A DNA stretch of 64,000 bases from Gnetum montanum (lineage: Eukaryota > Streptophyta > Gnetopsida > Gnetales > Gnetaceae): positions 618,600 to 682,599 of the forward strand of contig MNCI01014752.1 of NCBI GenBank assembly GCA_015680685.1. The letters run 5' to 3'. The position numbers and the translations under genes are program-made. Below are positions 22,641 to 34,960 of the stretch, piece by piece. The notes below the pieces were generated by a model that saw only the letters and a program-made list of their open reading frames with translations, searched no databases and was not told the DNA's origin. How positions within the stretch are numbered: position 1 is the stretch's first letter; each line of letters starts with the position of its first letter.

Positions 22641-25080
22641 TATAAATAGATAAGAGGACTCCTAGGATTAGTTAATTTCTTAGGAAGGTTTCTAGCTTGG
22701 ATCCAATCAAATCTGACATGAGTGAGAATAATAGTATGGATTTTGGGTGACATTTGGTTTGAAGGGTTCCTAATGGAATGGTTTGTAGAGAATGAGGAAA
22801 GATCATGATGACCAGCTACTTTAGTTTGTGAGGGATTAGTAGGGTTGTTGGATTAGAAAAATGGTCTTTTATGAGCATGAGGCTTTGAACCACTCAGTTG
22901 ATTAGCTAGTTTTAGATTGACAATCATGGTAGCATTATGTTGCTATGATTGGGTTGGAAATTCACCCTACATGAATGGTTGCTCCATTAAGGGGGGAAGA
23001 ATAAGTGCATGAATAAGAGGAGGATAAGAAAAAAATGTGGTATCCTTCTTGGAATGTGGAGAATGAGTTCTATAATTTGGGAGGATAGTAGTGATGTTGG
23101 AAAGGAGAAACATGACTAGAAGAGTCATGTGGAGACATGGGTTGTTAACCATAATACCCATATGGATCTGGTTGTCTATAAGCGTACTGCTACCTTGGTA
23201 GTGGTAGCGCCTATGATTATGGTTGTTGCCATTACTGATACTACTCGATGATGGAGTTTCACTTGGATAATATTATTGTTGCTGATGGAACTACCTATGA
23301 TTTCCTTAAGGATAAGGTAATATTTTGGGTGTTTTTCTTTTTGCTAGTTAGGGATTTAGAGCACACATCCTAGACTCCTATAAGTGTGACACGATGGGGT
23401 AAACATCCCTTAGGATGTTCATATTAGTAGATGTCACACCCACCATCATTATCTAATTCAATTTCTGCAACTTCCTCTACTGTAGTAATCTTGCCCTTAC
23501 CCCTTTGATTGGCATGTTTAACTTCCTTTCGCCTCTTGCAGTCACGATTACTACTTTGTTTTTTGGACTCTTTAGCAATTTTAAGAACAACTTGAAATCT
23601 TCTATCCATAGAGTCCCATAATTGATCTATCTTAGCAAAAATTTTAGGGGTAAATTTTTGAATTAGCAAGGTTTTCCAGTTCACCACCTCGTCAAGTCAT
23701 GATTCCTCATTACTACCATAAAATTGAATCTCCCTCTTGCAAATGGAAGGATCTTAGTTACATTATTCTACACTTTTGCATTTTCTGAACTCTCCTTCTT
23801 CTTGCTACTTGCTCAATCAACCTTTGAATTTGATGGGCTTTTAATTCTAATAGTCTTCCTTGGGCATAGATACCAAGAGTTCTCCTTGTTTCATAGCAAA
23901 GTCCATCTATGATGTGGTGAAGTTGTTCTTATTGAGAGTAATCATGGCTAGGGCATTAGAATAATAAGAAATAATATCTACCAATGGAAGCATCTAAGGA
24001 CTCATGTCTTCTTTACTTCCAAGCTTGGATCTACCTTCTTAGATTGAACACTCGGGAGTACGTTTGATACTTGTCATTAAATAGTTTGAGCATCGTACTC
24101 CATTTATGGATTGATTCTATCTCCAAGGATTGGTACCAACATTTTGCTTCTTTGATGAGTATCTTGGGAAACCACTTAAGCTTTTGCCAGTCATTTTCTA
24201 TGTTTTATAAGGCACAAGCATTGTGAAAAGCTTGTAGATGATTTTTTGGATTAGAGTTATATTCCTCCTCAAACTAGGGGATGTTGTTCATATCAAATTG
24301 CTTGATCTTGCTATCTTTCATGTGCCTTGTCAAAAGTCTCACTACCTTTGCTATGTTTAGCATGCTTCAGGTGATAAGAAAAGGCTCATCATAGCCATGA
24401 CCCTAGTGCCTATGATGTCCTCTACTACCTCTTCTCTCATGGTGATGGACCTCTCTTAAATGCCCATGCCCTGGATATCAACTTGCCCGATGATTCCTAT
24501 GATCATCTTGATCCCGTTAATCAGCTCCATCACAATTGCATCACCTGTGGTTGCATTCATAGCTAGAAGAGGAAGAAAATGACAATGAAGGTGAAGAGGA
24601 AGAAGGACTAGCATCATCATGGTGCTAGCCACCTCCTCTTTGATGGTCATGGCCATGACCATGATCACGCTGCTTACCCACATCCCTGCCATGACTCCTA
24701 TTTGGATCTCCCTTTGTCATGGGATTTGTGCTTGCTAGAACTAGGATTATGTATCATGGACTACAAGTTCTAGTTTTAACCTCCTTCATTAAAGTCAAGG
24801 AGAGGAATCTCTCTATATGAAAAAATTCGCAAAGAAGGGTTATCCACCATCTTTTTGGTATATTTGGAAAGGGTAATCATTGGACCACTTCCCCTTCGCA
24901 AACTTATAACACTACTCTAACTGTCGATCCCTCAGACACTATGCATTTGTGGGGTAATAATCCCTGGTGTCACTATCCTACACAACATATTTAACATGAA
25001 GCCCTTGGATTCCCAGCTACATAAGAGTTTGGTGGAGCATTGTAGGAATGGATTAATCGAGTGGGAACACCATGTTTCCC
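22641..25080 (-). pseudogene. gag: Gag pseudogene (fragment F)
   Basis: It lacks the start. A His/Arg-rich and Ser-rich segment lies at about 24456-24692, the capsid-like domain at about 24000-24330, the helical segment at 23424-23687 (QKFTPKIFAKIDQLWDSM, then a Lys-rich stretch and VEEVAEIELDNDGGCDIY) and the Pro/Tyr-rich tail at about 22967-23300. It has multiple stops and frameshifts. Confidence 0.75.
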
Positions 25081-25826
25081 ATGCTTGAAGGCATTGGTTA
25101 TGAGGTTGGAAAGACATGTTACCCATGCTTGAAGGCACCCCTCTAACTAAGGCCCTTCCTTCATTCTTCTATTTTCTTCTCTTTTGAAGTGATGATCATT
25201 CTTTCTAATGGTTGTGGACTCATGATGGTTAGCAAGAAGGAACACATCAATGTGAGGTCATTGTTCATGGTATGAACTTGGTCTAAACTTTGACAAATAG
25301 GTGTGATGATCATTTTAATCACATTTGACACAAGAACCTATTGCAAACATGGTAAAACATCTTGCATCGCGATCTCTATAATCCCTTCTCATTCCATTAT
25401 TCACTTTACTACTGCATGCTATTATGAGCCTTTTGGTTTTGTATAGTATATTGCAACATCCCAACCAAGGTAGTTGTGTGTTGTTTAGAACAAAGGCATG
25501 GTCTACATTTAACTTCTTGGGTGCCCACTTGCATAACTTTTGTTGATCATTGCTTTGAACTAAACTTCACATCTTCTAGAACATCACTAATGGTTTCTCT
25601 AAATTTATTCATGATTTTGGGACTACTTCTCATCTGCTTCACTAATTTCTCCTACTTTTCTATTTCCATATCCACTAATATTTCTTCTCCATCTTTTGAA
25701 TCAGACCTTTGGTTTTAATTATTTATCATGCACTTTTGGAGTTACACTCATTAGTCATGGGGGCTAGGGATGTTCATTTCAAAATTTTTGAAATTTTTTC
25801 TAATATCCTATTTTTGAACATCATGG
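25081..25826 (+). mobile_element. Fragment G: plus-strand 3' untranslated region piece
   Basis: It aligns by eye with about 4090-4830 of copy A: the GCATTGGTTATG...GGAAAGACATGTTACCC and CTAACTAAGGCCCTTCC segments, then the middle PPT-like motif TTAGTCATGGGGG at 25752-25766, then the T-rich stretch that follows it. It has no LTR of its own and stops where the truncated LTR of copy B begins. Confidence 0.75.
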
Positions 25827-26606
25827 TAAGGCATTACATGTACTCTGGTCGAATTCTATGGACCTATAGTTATCTCATACACTAGTTCCTCTAGGAAGTG
25901 AAATAGTGTTGAGAATGTTTGTTGCCTTCCCAACTACACTGTGAGGCTCAAGGGTATCATTTAAGTGTAATTGAGGTATATGAATTTTTATCACTTTTTA
26001 TATTTTATGGATGTAATCACCTACAACAAGAATAAGGGTAGAGTAGATTAAAAACTAGTGTCTATCACCTAGCTAGCCTAACATAAGTAATTGTCCCACT
26101 TTCTTCGACACATCCTAAACACATATAGCACTACTGGGCTACCAAACATTAAGCATTGTTGGATTACCAAGTACTATATGAATATTCAAAGCGGTTGTGC
26201 TCGTGTTCATTAATTGCTGGAAATAAAGTGCTTAATCAAATGCATTAAAGTAAAGAACAAGAAAGTAGAATGCATTAAAGAAAATATTAAGCTATTCTCA
26301 ATGCTAAAAGGATTGTCACACTACTGTGCTTAGGTACATCAGTACTCAAACAAAGAATTGTACACACTTTAGACTCCTTACGTGGGAACTCAAAAAATAT
26401 CCTAACTCTAGGGAGAATAAATAGGAAGAGCTTCACCACCTTGATTGAAAACTAAAAATGACTAATGAATTACTTTCAAAACTAGAGCCCAAGCATGGTA
26501 TTTATAGACTTAGGGTATATACCCCAATTTTGGACATCCAACATCAAATCCAAGACCCAACATTATGTATCCAATGTCATAGCCAACATCAAATGGTAAT
26601 TCATCA
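25827..26606 (-). repeat. 3' LTR of copy B (tip missing)
   Basis: In plus reading it aligns with 54141-54937 and ends GGTAATTCATCA at 26606, next to the PPT complement. The outer 45 or so bases (TGATGAGCATGAGATACCCC in the other LTR) are absent. A TATA box on the complement lies at 26499-26506. Confidence 0.88.
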
Positions 26607-27330
26607 TACCCCACAACTGAATGAAAACTCGTCCTTGAGTAAAGAAGAGGAGGAATAAGTTATTTACAATATAACATATTTGGTAGGTATGGGATTATTG
26701 ACTGACATGACAAACTGACTCAGATGAAACAAATAGATAGAATCTGAGTGCCCAAGTGTATGGAATTACAATTTTTACAACATTGGATGTTCATGAGAAG
26801 AGGAGTGAACACCCTAGAAAATATTAACATCTAACACCTCTTGGCATCAGGAGAATGAGAGAGAGAGAAGAAATCCTTCGATCATGAACAATTCTCATTA
26901 TGTGGTACTACTGCATCATCCTTAGTGAAGATAGTCCTACTTCCAATCCATGCTTCCCACTGCAATCATAACAAGATCATGAATTAGTATGTAATTTGTA
27001 ACACATAGTCATTAAATGCCTTTTCTCATCGATGGTTACACTTGGCTAAGTTGTGATTGTGGTAGATTGGTTTCTTTGATAGTGGTAGTAGGAAGGTTGA
27101 CAAATAGGGTAAAATAGATAAGAAATCCATTAGATTTGAAAGAGTTCAATACAAGGAGATATTTGAAGAGTGTATAAAAATTCACAACAATGAAAAGAAG
27201 AATTCACTAAAACTGTTATGAAGATGTGTATAATTGGATGTCATTAATGGGGTAAACAAGAAGAATTTGATAGTGAAAATGTCTAAGGATAAAGAACTTA
27301 ACTAACCCAATCAAAAGATATGCAAGTGGG

Positions 27331-27347
27331 TCCCCCCCCCCCCCCNC
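27331..27347. repeat. Poly-C run with one unresolved base
   Basis: Fourteen C residues (27332-27345) then N at 27346. Other copies have GTGGGTCCTCCCCAAAG-like sequence here, so the length may be a sequencing or assembly artefact. Confidence 0.85.
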
Positions 27348-27763
27348 ACATGCCTTTTATGCCCTTTCATAACTTCAAACCAAAGAGTCTATGGGCTCCA
27401 TGGATGATTAATGGTTATAGAAGATTAAGTACAAAAACCCTAAAGTAACTAACTAAGAATTCCAACACATCAAACTAAGACATCAAACCAAAACATGAAA
27501 CTCGCAGTGAAGTGGAACATGAAAAGCATAGATGGATAAGAGAGAGAGAGTGGAATGAAATTCCTAATGATAGTCACATGAAGTCCCTTATGGATTTTGT
27601 GGTTAAATGACTTAATAGGATCCATCCTTAGTCCAGACCAAAACCAACCACTTTTAGTGACTTTGCATCAACATTCTAAGATCCAAATTAGAGAAGAAGT
27701 AGGAAGTAAGTAAGGGCCTTAGTTAGAGGAGATGACTCCCATAACCAATGCTTGTAGCCCATT

Positions 27764-27998
27764 TATTCTGTCTAAGGGGTGTGATTTGAATTTCCACTAT
27801 ATATATATTTTTTTTTGAAATGGGAACCACACTATGCAAAGACACATGCATTTATTTTGTCCAACGGGTGTGCTTTGAAACCTCATTTTTTTATGAGCAC
27901 CACACCATGTAAGGACGTATGCATTTATTTTTTCCAAGGGGTATGCTTTGAATTCTCATCATTTTTTTTTCAATGAGAACCACATCATGCAAGGACTT
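27764..27998. repeat. Triplicated stem-loop unit in copy B
   Basis: Three tandem units of about 72-86 bp. Each has GGGTGTG-CTTTGAA-TTCTCA on one side, a T-rich loop, and GAGAACCACACCATGCAAGGAC on the other, joined by ATGCATTTATTTT. All other copies have one unit at this place. Confidence 0.8.
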
Positions 27999-28726
27999 AT
28001 TTAACTTCCTTTATTGATTGGCATAGAATGGAAAAAAATTCATAGAAACACATATGCACCCAGGCAAATAGAAAAGTACAAAGAATATTGAATCTCCTTG
28101 AAGCCACACCTTGTTCAAACCTTTGAATCCTTCCCAATTCTAGAAACTACCAAAGTGACAAATTTATTAAAGTTTTATTAATGAAAAGGGGGCTTCAGGT
28201 TTTCAAAACAAGAAAAACCATAGAGTGTGAACTCACTACCTATTACATAAAAAAGAAACCATGTCCTAATTATCCATAATGAAATTTAAATCTAGAAACC
28301 AGACACCAACAATCAAATAACAAATATAGTACATACCACCATCAAGTAACGAATTACCAATGTACTTGGCACTTATTAACAAAAAGTTATAAAATCACAC
28401 CAAATAAAATAAAACATAGAAGAAAGTGTAAATTATTCATGAAATATCAAATGTACTAATGATGGTATAAAAAAATTAAAAAATATTAATAAGATAAAAA
28501 CAAAAAGATGTAAAAAAAAAAGTTGTAAAATGAAAATTGTGTAAAACAAAAAAGTTGAAAAATTGAAGATCCATCTGAATGATTAGCATGGTTGGCCATC
28601 TCCCCCATGATTAAGTTAAAAGGAGGAGATTTGAAATATGGAGCATGGTTGTCCATTAGATGAGGTGCTTGTTGTGTTAGCTGGCATATGCTCATGGAAA
28701 GGCTTAATTTGTTGGATGTTAACTAG

Positions 28727-30040
28727 CTATTTCTTGCTTGGGCTCTCAGGTTTATAGATCATCATGACCCCTAAAAGAAAAGTTTCATAAATGATATAAG
28801 GTCCTTCCCACAAAGTATAGAACTTAGTTTGTTGAGGTACGTGTATGGTGTTCTGGTAGAGAACCTTATCTCTTGGTTGAAATTTAACTTTTCTAATTTT
28901 TAGGTCATGAAGTTTTTTGTTCAAAGCCTTGTGCAACTCATTATATGATAAGGCCACTAATCAATTTTTGCTTATCAGGTTGAGAGTCATCAATCTTTCT
29001 TTTTGGGCTAAACTTAAGTCAAGGTCAAGGTCACAAGCCGTTGAAAGTGTACGAAATTTAGATTGAATAGGAAGTGTTGGTAATTTTCTATACATAAGCT
29101 CATAAGGAGAGTAGCCTATAGGAAGTTTCCACATTGAGTGATAGGCGCAAATGGCATCATTGATTTTTGTGCTCTAGTCCTTCCTATACTTGCTAATAGT
29201 TCTTATTAGTATTCTTGTGATTTCCCTATTAGTAACCTTAGCTTGACCATTAGCTTGGGGATCGTAAGGTGTTGTGAGTTTATGTTCAACCCCCAAGCAT
29301 TGCATGAGATTTCGAAAAGTAGTGCCTATAACATGAGTTCCATTGTCAAAAATTAATGCACATGGCACACCAAACCTATTTATAACATTGTTTTGTACAA
29401 ACCAAGCAGCGGTAGAGGATGTATGGTTGATGATGACTATTGCTTCTATCCATTTCGTATAATAGTTAACAACAACTATGATGTACACCTTTCCATTTGA
29501 CATGGTTGTGATGGGACCCATGAAATCAATACCCCAAATATCAAATGGTTCTAATGGTTGAATCAATTGTTGAGGTCCCTCCATTCAAGTAGTTATTCCA
29601 CCATCCCATTGGCATCGTTAACAAGACTGAATGAAATGGTGAGCATCCCTAAAGAGTGTTGGCCAATAGTACCCTACCATCACAATTTTAATGGTCATGC
29701 ATCTCCCAACATAGTGTCCTTTACAAGGACCTTCATGAGCATCTTGGAGCATGCATAGCTGATTAGCATCAAAGACACACCAACGAACCAAGCCATTGAC
29801 GCACACCTTGTAGAGATGTCTGTTGATCTCCATAAAGTGCTTTACCTAGTAAAGAAATTATTATTTCCTCTAGTGGTCCAACCCTTGTGGCATTTATTGA
29901 GTGAGAAGATAGGTAAGAATGTTATCATACCATTTTTTCTCATTGGACATTTGTTCAGTTATTGCTCCAACAAAGAGAAGTTCATCAAGAAATGTATCAG
30001 ATAATGGACCGTCTTCTCTTTGTCATCCCATCATAACCGA
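28727..30040 (-). pseudogene. Integrase and linker pseudogene (copy B)
   Basis: The core is open from 29584 to 29174: IWGIDFMGPI, then FDNGTH and NGQAKVTNREI. The first two catalytic Asp are present and the third position is Lys. The HHCC region (29618-29833) has HEGPCKGHYVGR and a second pair of Cys around a stop. The C-terminal part (28727-28957) has FQPRDKVLYQN and LWEGPYIIYE. Confidence 0.87.
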
Positions 30041-30400
30041 GACAAGTGATCAGCAATCACATTCTCAATGCCCTTTCAATCTACCATTGTAAGATCAAAT
30101 TCCTACAAGATCACTAGCCAATGTGTGACACAAGGTCTCACCATTTTCTTGTTCATTAGGAAGCGAATGGCACTATGGTCTATGTGCACAAACACCTTGT
30201 ATCGAAGCACATAGTGCCTAAACTTCTTTAGAGAAAACACCATCACCATCAAGTCTTTTTTTGTAGTGGTGTAGTTCAATTGTACACCCACAATGCTTTA
30301 GCTAGCATAGTGGATGTAGTATGGATGTTTCTTATCATCTACTTGCGTCAGCACATCTCCCAAAGCACAATTCAATGCATTTGTCATGATGTGAAATGGT
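30041..30400 (-). pseudogene. RNase H pseudogene (copy B)
   Basis: It reads MTNALNCALGDVLTQ where other copies have MTDASNYALG, so the first catalytic Asp is Asn. TTTKKDLMVMVF replaces TTTEKEL. HIDHSAIRFLMN keeps the last Asp. Inactive. Confidence 0.83.
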
Positions 30401-31641
30401 TTGAACCAATCTAGTGCTTGTAGGATTGGAATAGATACAAGCTTTTCCTTTAGTTTTTGGAATGCTTTCTCACACTCTATGGTCTAGACAAAGGGAGCAT
30501 CTTTCTTTGTTAAATCAGCCAATGATTTTGTGATCTTAGAAAAATTTTCTATGAAATGCCAGTAGTAGCTAGTGTGTCCAAGGAATGATCGAACATCTTT
30601 AACTATTTCTAGCTGGCGAGTTATTCCTTAGATGATCCTTATTTTTTTAGGGTTCACCTGAATTCCTACTTGTGATAGTTTGTGCCCCAATACAATGCCC
30701 TCCTAGACCATGAGGTGAATTTTCTACCAATTGAGCTGTAAGTTAGTTTTGACACATTGTTTCAGCACTTTCTCAAGGTAGTCCAAGGCTTACTCAAATA
30801 TAGCTCTAAGGCTTGCTCAAAGGATTTCTACACCACTGTCGATCTATTGTTGAAAGATGTTCAAGACCGGGTGTTGAAATCTGGCAACAACATTGCATAG
30901 ACCAAACAACATCTTACGATATGAAAAAGTTCCCTAAGGACTTGTGAATGTTATCTTTGCTTAGTCCTTTGATGCAATTTAAATTTGCTTATAGCCACTA
31001 TAACCATCCAAGAAGCTATAGTAGCAATGCCCTAATATTGTGTCGAGCACCTAGTTAACAAATGAAAATGAAAAGTGATCCTTGAATGTTTCCATATTCA
31101 GTAGCCTAAAATTGATGTAGACCCACCACTTATTACCTTTCTTTGGTACAATTATGAGTGGACTAACCCACTTGCTATTTGCAATGGAATAGCTGAACCT
31201 TGTCTTGAGGAGTTGCTCAATTTCCTCCTTGATGATTTGCTTCAATTTAGGATTCAACCACATTTGTAGCTATCATTTTGGCTTCATGGCTAGGTCTATG
31301 TAAATGTAATGCTAGCATATCCTAGGATCAATCCCTGTGAGTTCAGGATATGACCAAGAAAAAGCTGGTAACCATCTTTCAACTACTTTCAATAGCATCT
31401 CTTTCTATTTTGGAGAAAGTCTTAAATTGATTATAACTAGCTTCTTATTTTTCAAAAATACATATTCCATTCCAATTGGTAATGTTTTTAGTTCAAGGGG
31501 TTGTTGCTTAAAGTTATCAAGAATTTCTAACTCTTCCCAATAGATATCATCATTTGTATCATTAGATAGTTGGTGATGAACTTGCTCAAGTTCATCCATG
31601 CTAGTGACATATTCACATATTAGGCTCTCAACTAGTTCCAT
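30401..31641 (-). pseudogene. Reverse transcriptase pseudogene (copy B)
   Basis: It contains the tether (SMDELEQVHHQLSND), LNPKLKQIIKEEIEQLL (31051-31263), WVSPLIIVPKKGNKWWVYI, FLDGYSGYKQ and thumb segments. The box FMDD is missing: the sequence passes from SGVEIL to the ALDYLEKVL region with local loss and partial duplication near 30780-30830. Multiple stops. Confidence 0.85.
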
Positions 31642-31660
31642 GCAAAGTGTGCTACTTTAT

Positions 31661-32240
31661 AAATCAACAGTCAGCCACTGGATGCCCCCCTGTATTGTGG
31701 CTACTATGTATAGACACCTTTGAATTTTTTTTTATAGTGCACACTACTTGCATGTAGAGATAGATGCTTACTTTATGACCCAAACTTTCTACACACTATT
31801 GCACCCACTTTCGTTGTATGCAATGTATGGAACTCTCTTCTTCTCGATCTTTCCAAATGCATTTTCTTTAGATATTTTCAAGGAAAGATCTGTTATGTCA
31901 TTCTTGTGTCTACGATGCCCAACCATGCTCTTCCCATGATGATTGGAAAGTCCCCTTTGTAGTTCTCCACTTTGATTACCAGAAAGTTGGCAGGATAAGA
32001 CCACCCATAGATAGTGGTCACAATGTCTTCTACCAATCCCAATGGAACAGTGATGGACTGGTCTACCAATTCCAATATAATTTTACTCTTCTTAAGAGGA
32101 TGTAGGTTCCAAGTAGTGTACATCTCATGAGAAATCAAATTAACACCAGAACCTAAATCAAAAGAAGCCTTACATAATTCATTCCTAGTAATCTACAAAT
32201 AAATTAAAGGGCTTCTAGGATCAACTAATTTCCTGGGCAA
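31661..32240 (-). pseudogene. Aspartic protease pseudogene (copy B)
   Basis: The active-site strand reads LCKASFDLGSGVNLISHEMY. The Asp and Gly of the triad are kept (DLG). It continues as IPLGLVEDIVTTIYGWSYP and FPIIMGRAWLG, with a frameshift near 31900. Confidence 0.82.
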
Positions 32241-34792
32241 GTTTCTTGCACAAATCTAATCATACATGGTGTGAGTAAGTATTATGGTATGGATCCTTGG
32301 TAGAGTTTGGTTTCAAAGAGGCCTAAAGGAATTGGATATGGAGGAAGAGGTAGGATCAGGGTTGTCAACCATAGTTGTAGGTGAAGGCTTAGGTGGACTA
32401 TAGGGTCAAAATAAAGGTCTTTTCTTTGATTGGGAAATTAACCCCTCCAATTGATGATTGGGTTACAAATTAATAGCCCTCATAGCATTATGTTATTGTG
32501 GTTGAGTAGGTAGTTCACCCTGCATTGGTGGATTAGGTGGTAGCCATGCAACTAGATGAGGAGTATGTGCAGGAATAGGAGGAGGATAAGGATAGGAGGT
32601 GGTATCCCTTATTTCATGTGGAGAAGGAGTTCAATAATAATCAAAAGGGTGGTAGTAAGGTTGACTATTAGAAATGTGACTAGAAGAGTCATATGAAGAC
32701 ATGGGTTGTTGAACATGGTAACCATATGGATTAGGCTACCAATAAGAGTATTGTTTCCTTGGTGATGCAAGCACCCATGATTGTGGTTGTTGCCATTGTT
32801 GGTACTATTCGTATGGTTGTGGTGGAGCTCTACTTGGATAATACAATTTTTGCTAGTGAAACTTCCAAAGAGTACCTTAACAAAAAGACAACCTTCTAGA
32901 TGTTTACCTTTCTATAAGTCGTCAATGTAAGGCTGCACCCCAAACTCTTGAAGATGTGACACAATGGGGCAAAATCACTTAGGATGTTCATACTAGTAGA
33001 CATCACATCCATAATCATTATCTGATTCATTGTCAACAACCTCTTCTATTGTAGCAATTTTTTCATTACCTTTGTAATATGCACATTCATCTTCTTTGCA
33101 CCTCCTGCACTCACGATCACTACCTTGTTCTCAGAACTATTTAGCAATTTTGAGGATAACTTGAAATATGCTATCCATGGAGTCTCTTAACTAATCAAAC
33201 TTTATCGTAAGTTCATATTGGAATTTTTGAAGTAACAAGGATTTTTTATATATCCCCTCATCAAATATGGATTCATCCTCATTATCATAGAATCGAACCT
33301 CCCTCTTGTGGATAGAAGGATCATGATTGTACTCCTCTGCACTTTTGCTTTTTCTAAGTTAATCCTCCTCTTTAGCAACCTACTCTATTAACCTTTGTAT
33401 TTGACAAGTAATTAGTTCTGACAATCGCCCTTGGGTATAGACACCAAAGGTTTTCCTTGTTTCATTACGAAGCCTATCTACAATGTGGTGGAGTTGCACC
33501 AATTGAGAATAACCATGGCTAGGGAATTTGTGCATCAAGGCATAGTATCAACCAATGGGAGCATCCAAGGGTTTGTATGCTCCTTGTTTCCACCCTTGAA
33601 TTTTTTTCCTTACGTTGGACACCCAAGAGTACATTTGATACTTATCATTGAACATTTCAAGCATAGTACTCCATCGTCTAATAGGTTCTAGTTCTAAGGA
33701 CTGGTACCAGTTCTTCTTTTCTTTCATGAGTGTCCTAGGAAATAGCTTTAGTTTCTACCACTCATTCTCTATGTTTTTCAAGGCACATGCATCTTGGAAA
33801 GCTTAAAGATGATTCTACATATCAGAGTTATATCCTCCTTCAAATTGGGGAATATTATTTATGTCTAATCATTTGAGCCAACTGTCTTTCACATGCCTTG
33901 TTGGAATTCTAACTACTTCTATGATGTTAAGCATAATTTGGGTAGCAAATAGAGGCTCATCGAGGCCTTGATCATGGTTCCTACAATGCCCTTTACTACA
34001 CCTTCATTCATGGTGATGTGCTTCTCTTGAACATCTGCATTCTTGATCTTGCCTATCCTAGCGATCCCTTTGGTTATTTTGGTCTCATTGGTCATTGCAC
34101 TCATTTTGATCACCTCCATCACAATCTCACCTTCTATGGTCATGGTTAGATCCAAAAGAAAAAGATGATGGGAAGAGGAAGGAGAACTAGCACCATCATA
34201 GTGCCTACTACTACCTCTTTGGTGATTGCGACCATGATCATGACCTTGCTTCTTACCTACATCCCTATCTTGACTTGCCCCTCTAGATCCTACTTTGTCA
34301 TTGGATCCCTTATTACTAGAATTAGGGTTGTGAACTATGGAGTGCAGATTCTAGTTTTAACCTTCATCATCAAAGTTAAAGAGAGGAGCATCATTGAGTG
34401 GAAGATCCCTACTAGCTTTTTGGTACAATAGGAATGGAAAATCATTTAAGTCCTCTTCCCTTCAAAAGTTCAAGCACTACTCTAACTACCAATATCATAG
34501 GCATTGTGCTTTAGTGGGATGATAATCCTTGGTATCAACATCTTCCATGATATATTCACCATGGTGGTCTTGAAGACCACATCATGCAAGCATTTAATAA
34601 AGCATTGTAGGAGCAGCATGATCAAGTGACAACACAATGTTGCCCTCCATATCACGCCATCATAGTTATTCATCCTGGTGTAAGATGAAGGTGAAGTTTG
34701 GCACATATATATGTAATTTGGTACTATTAAGGCTTTGATGGACAAGCATGATCAGGCTTGGGTGAAGAAGTGCACCTATGAGAAGAAGAAAT
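32241..34792 (-). pseudogene. gag: Gag pseudogene (copy B)
   Basis: The start codon has become ATT (34792-34790), followed by SSSHRCTSSPKPDHA, matching MSSSxHK of the other copies. A His/Arg-rich and Ser-rich segment (about 33980-34230), capsid domain (about 33600-33890), Cys-His motif (GCDVY, YEHPK, FCPIVSH, about 32950-33010) and Pro/Tyr-rich tail follow. Stops and frameshifts are frequent. Confidence 0.8.
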
Positions 34793-34933
34793 TTTCAATT
34801 AGCAAAATAAATATCACCATGTGCTCTAAGAATTTTTTGTAGTAATTTTGAAATAAGATATGACTCTTAGGTTTGTTCCAATGATTTAAATACTTTTCAC
34901 TGGGTCCTAAATAGCGCACAAAACAATAGAAAG

Positions 34934-34953
34934 GTCCTCAACAATGATGCCAA
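34934..34953 (-). promoter_or_regulatory. Primer binding site of copy B
   Basis: The complement reads TTGGCATCATTGTTGAGGAC, a decayed tRNA-Asp-type site directly against the LTR start TGATGAG (34954). Confidence 0.75.
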
Positions 34954-34955
34954 TG

Positions 34956-34960
34956 ATGAG
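34956..34960. repeat. Target-site duplication of copy E, left
   Basis: ATGAG here and ATGAG at 54097-54101 flank copy E exactly. Removing E and one copy restores a continuous LTR start for copy B. Confidence 0.88.

Larger units (their letters stand above)
22251..25080 (-). mobile_element. Fragment F: gag-protease piece of an Athila-type element
   Basis: This complement-strand piece starts within the gag N-terminal region (near 25080) and ends inside the protease (near 22262). It lacks LTRs, PBS, RT, RNase H, integrase and 3' region. Its right end is fused to plus-strand fragment G across a junction with a duplicated 23-bp segment. Confidence 0.85.
26607..28700 (-). other. 3' untranslated region of copy B
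   Basis: It holds the PPT complement (26607-26617), an exon-like region more diverged than in A and C (about 26880-26970, with acceptor-like TGATTGCAG), a poly-C run, three copies of the stem-loop unit and the first PPT-like motif (28597-28612). Confidence 0.8.
25827..34960 (-). mobile_element. Copy B: Athila-type element, split by copy E (main part)
   Basis: Complement-strand element with a 3' LTR missing its outer tip (25827-26606), 3' untranslated region, pol, gag, PBS (34934-34953) and the first 7 bp of its 5' LTR (34954-34960). The rest of the 5' LTR is at 54102-54937, beyond copy E. Its LTR is clearly diverged from those of C and D. RT has lost its catalytic box and RNase H its catalytic Asp. 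It is the oldest member of the nest. Confidence 0.9.

Noticed and set aside
25840-26606. A solo LTR independent of copy B
   Set aside because: It directly abuts a PPT and the 3' untranslated region of B in the correct orientation and aligns with the displaced LTR at 54102-54937.
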